Shown: positions 6,390-7,548 of the stretch, piece after piece | How positions within the stretch are numbered: the first letter of the stretch is position 1 | How the letters are laid out: each line of letters opens with the position of its first letter | Source of the DNA: Gemmatimonadota bacterium | Lineage (GTDB): Bacteria; Gemmatimonadota; Gemmatimonadetes; Longimicrobiales; UBA6960 | Assembly (NCBI GenBank): GCA_002712565.1 | Contig: PAUA01000036.1 | Span: forward strand, 11,410 to 18,957 | DNA: 7,548 bases | Reading direction: 5' to 3' | Program-made: the position numbers and the translations under genes | The notes under the pieces: generated by a model | The model's database searches: none | Seen by the model: only the letters and a program-made list of their open reading frames with translations | Told to the model about the DNA's origin: nothing

Positions 6390-7081
6390 TTCCGCGCGTC
6401 ATTCATCAGACCTGGAAGGACCAGGACGTTCCCGCCCGGTTCCTCGATGCTCAGCGCAGTTGGCAGGATGTTCACCCCGACTGGGAGTACCGCTTCTGGA
6501 CGGACGAGGACCTGGCCGCACTCGTTCGGGAGCGGGCGCCCGAGCTCGTCCCCTTGTATGAGAGTTATCCCGAGGCCATTCAGCGAGTCGACGCCGCCCG
6601 GTATGTGATCCTGAGAGAATTCGGAGGGGTTTATGCGGATCTGGACCTGCATTGCCTCCGCGCCATCGACTCTCTTCTCGAGACCGAGGTGGTGCTTCCG
6701 CGGACGACGCCGTTTGGCGTGTCGAACCAGTTCATGCTCTCCGTAAAAGGGCACCCACTGTTCCACCATGCCGTTGCTTCCCTTCCACGCGCCTACCGAA
6801 AGTGGGGTAGGGTGTGGCCGCGACACCTTCGGGTCCTCACCACGGCGGGTCCCCTCTTCCTGACCGGGAGGGTGCGAGAGTACGGCGTGACGGAAGGCAT
6901 GAGAATTCTTTCGCTGGACGAGCACGGGCACGGTGACCCGGAGGTCGCCTACGTGGCACACCTTCGCGGTAATACATGGGCGGCTTGGGACACCCACGTG
7001 ATCAACTTCCTACACGAGAACTGGAAGTGGCTCGCGGCGGGCGCCGCGGTCTCAGCAGTGCTGCTGGCGAGATTCCTTTGA
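6386..7081 (+). CDS. GT32-like glycosyltransferase (OCH1/Sur1 type) with C-terminal membrane anchor
   Basis: Glycosyltransferase of 231 residues with the sugar-binding DXD domain of Gly_transf_sug (GT32). It begins with the family's typical strand IPRVIHQTWK (2-11), followed by WEYRFWTDEDL (33-43). The core is QRVDAARYVILREFGGVYA (66-84) leading into the metal-binding DLD (85-87). A last hydrophobic segment (about 213-231, WKWLAAGAAVSAVLLARFL) follows NFLHENWKW and probably anchors the protein to the inner membrane. GT32 contains the yeast inositol-phosphorylceramide mannosyltransferases, so a ceramide-like lipid acceptor is plausible here, but bacterial members also serve capsule and LPS pathways. 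ATG 6386 overlaps the upstream TGA (ATGA); the longer frame from 6344 adds 14 residues inside the GNAT gene and lacks family similarity, so it is rejected. Donor sugar cannot be stated. Confidence 0.88.
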   Translation: MIPRVIHQTWKDQDVPARFLDAQRSWQDVHPDWEYRFWTDEDLAALVRERAPELVPLYESYPEAIQRVDAARYVILREFGGVYADLDLHCLRAIDSLLETEVVLPRTTPFGVSNQFMLSVKGHPLFHHAVASLPRAYRKWGRVWPRHLRVLTTAGPLFLTGRVREYGVTEGMRILSLDEHGHGDPEVAYVAHLRGNTWAAWDTHVINFLHENWKWLAAGAAVSAVLLARFL

Positions 7082-7159
7082 CTTCAACAGCTTTCCCGTC
7101 ACACATGACGCGCCTAAATCGTTTCTTATTGGGTTATTCCATCCACAGCCGGATTCAAG
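7082..7159 (+). promoter_or_regulatory. Spacer before the Spt-like gene, with a small dyad
   Basis: This 78-base gap breaks the otherwise overlapping operon. It contains a perfect dyad, CGTCA-CACA-TGACG (7097-7110), then an AT-richer stretch (about 7115-7143). Without a T-run the dyad is not a good terminator; it may be an operator or a weak attenuating hairpin. I see no convincing -35/-10 pair, so the Spt-like gene may be read through from upstream, have its own promoter, or both. Confidence 0.3.
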
Positions 7160-7548
7160 GTGTCTGAACTCAAGTCCCAGGTGGCTGAGCGCGCATTCGA
7201 TGTGCTGAGTAAGGCCTATGAGTTCCATGCGGCCGACGACGCCAGAAGAGAAGGGATCTACCCCTACTTCAAGCCCTTCGACTACCACGACGGGCCCGAG
7301 GGGGTAATCGACGGCAAACGGGTGACGATGTTCGGTTCCAACAACTACTTGGGGCTGACGACGCACCCGAAGGTTCAGGAGGCGGCCGCCGCCGCTATCA
7401 GCAGTTTCGGAACGAGCATGACGGGGTCTCCCTTCGTGAATGGCTCGATCCGGCTGCATGGTGAATTCGAGGAAAAAATCGCCGACTTCTATGGGCGAGA
7501 GTCGGCCCTCGTCTTCACCACTGGGTACCAGGTGAACCTCGCCTTGGG
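7160..7548 (+). CDS. Alpha-oxoamine synthase, probable serine palmitoyltransferase-like, 3' end outside window
   Basis: N-terminal 129 codons of a PLP-dependent alpha-oxoamine synthase, which condenses an amino acid with an acyl thioester with loss of CO2. Visible family signatures are IYPYFKPF (33-40), FGSNNYLGLTTHP (58-70), the GT...TGSPFVNGS block (84-96), LHGEFEEKIADFYGRESAL (99-117) and FTTGYQVNL (119-127). The YPYF plus GSxxxNG pattern recalls Spt-like proteins, which make the 3-keto long-chain base of sphingolipids, more than BioF (8-amino-7-oxononanoate synthase) or KBL, but those and CqsA-type enzymes remain possible. The PLP-stacking His and the catalytic Lys lie beyond the right edge. 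Start: an in-frame TAA at 7115-7117 and no ATG, GTG or TTG between it and 7160 make GTG 7160 the earliest start; its Shine-Dalgarno is weak. The GNAT and GT32 neighbours favour the lipid role. Confidence 0.82.
   Translation, partial: MSELKSQVAERAFDVLSKAYEFHAADDARREGIYPYFKPFDYHDGPEGVIDGKRVTMFGSNNYLGLTTHPKVQEAAAAAISSFGTSMTGSPFVNGSIRLHGEFEEKIADFYGRESALVFTTGYQVNLAL

Noticed and set aside
6353..6997. 214-codon minus-strand frame opposite the GT32 gene
   Set aside because: It is antisense to a gene with clear GT32 motifs and has no recognisable domain; long shadow frames are expected at this GC content.
7160..7548. Biotin-synthesis BioF or threonine-catabolism KBL identity for the last gene
   Set aside because: Not fully excluded, but there are no biotin genes and no threonine dehydrogenase in view, and the YPYF and GSxxxNG pattern plus acyltransferase neighbours favour a Spt-like lipid enzyme.

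Overview
The window is a GC-rich, densely packed stretch of bacterial chromosome devoted to surface glycan and lipid assembly. The mix of Stealth, GT64-like and GT32-like transferases, two PAPS-type sulfotransferases, a lipid-flippase-like ABC exporter and a serine-palmitoyltransferase-type enzyme suggests a Gram-negative environmental bacterium. Gemmatimonadota, Acidobacteriota or a similar phylum is a guess from general style, not proven. There are no RNA genes, insertion sequences, CRISPR arrays or phage genes.

Layout. (1) Positions 1-375, minus strand: the N-terminal part of a sulfotransferase, cut by the left window edge. (2) An 82-base divergent intergenic gap. (3) Positions 458-2184, plus strand: a two-gene unit, a Stealth-family sugar-phosphate transferase followed by a small GT64/GT2-like glycosyltransferase, with a 4-base ATGA overlap. 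(4) Positions 2219-4072, minus strand: a full-length fused permease-ATPase ABC exporter, convergent with the previous pair and only 34 bases from it. (5) A 221-base divergent intergenic region with an extended -10 element facing the ABC gene and a tandem pair of 14-base imperfect palindromes. (6) Positions 4294-7081, plus strand: a coupled operon of sulfotransferase, two-domain GNAT-fold acyltransferase and GT32-like glycosyltransferase, joined by GTGA and ATGA overlaps. (7) After a 78-base gap, the start of an alpha-oxoamine synthase (serine palmitoyltransferase/KBL/BioF family) that runs off the right edge.

How the genes may work together (inference). The right-hand operon combines three elements: a Spt-like enzyme that could make a long-chain base from serine or another amino acid and an acyl thioester, a GNAT acyltransferase of a kind that could N-acylate it, and a GT32 protein. 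GT32 is the family of the yeast inositol-phosphorylceramide mannosyltransferases. A P-loop sulfotransferase heads the operon, and an MsbA/PglK-like exporter faces it. The most economical hypothesis is a locus for a sulfated and glycosylated sphingolipid-like membrane lipid. The left-hand Stealth and GT64-like pair could extend or phosphodecorate the same head group, or a separate capsule-like glycan. The individual families are well supported by motifs; the pathway is a hypothesis.
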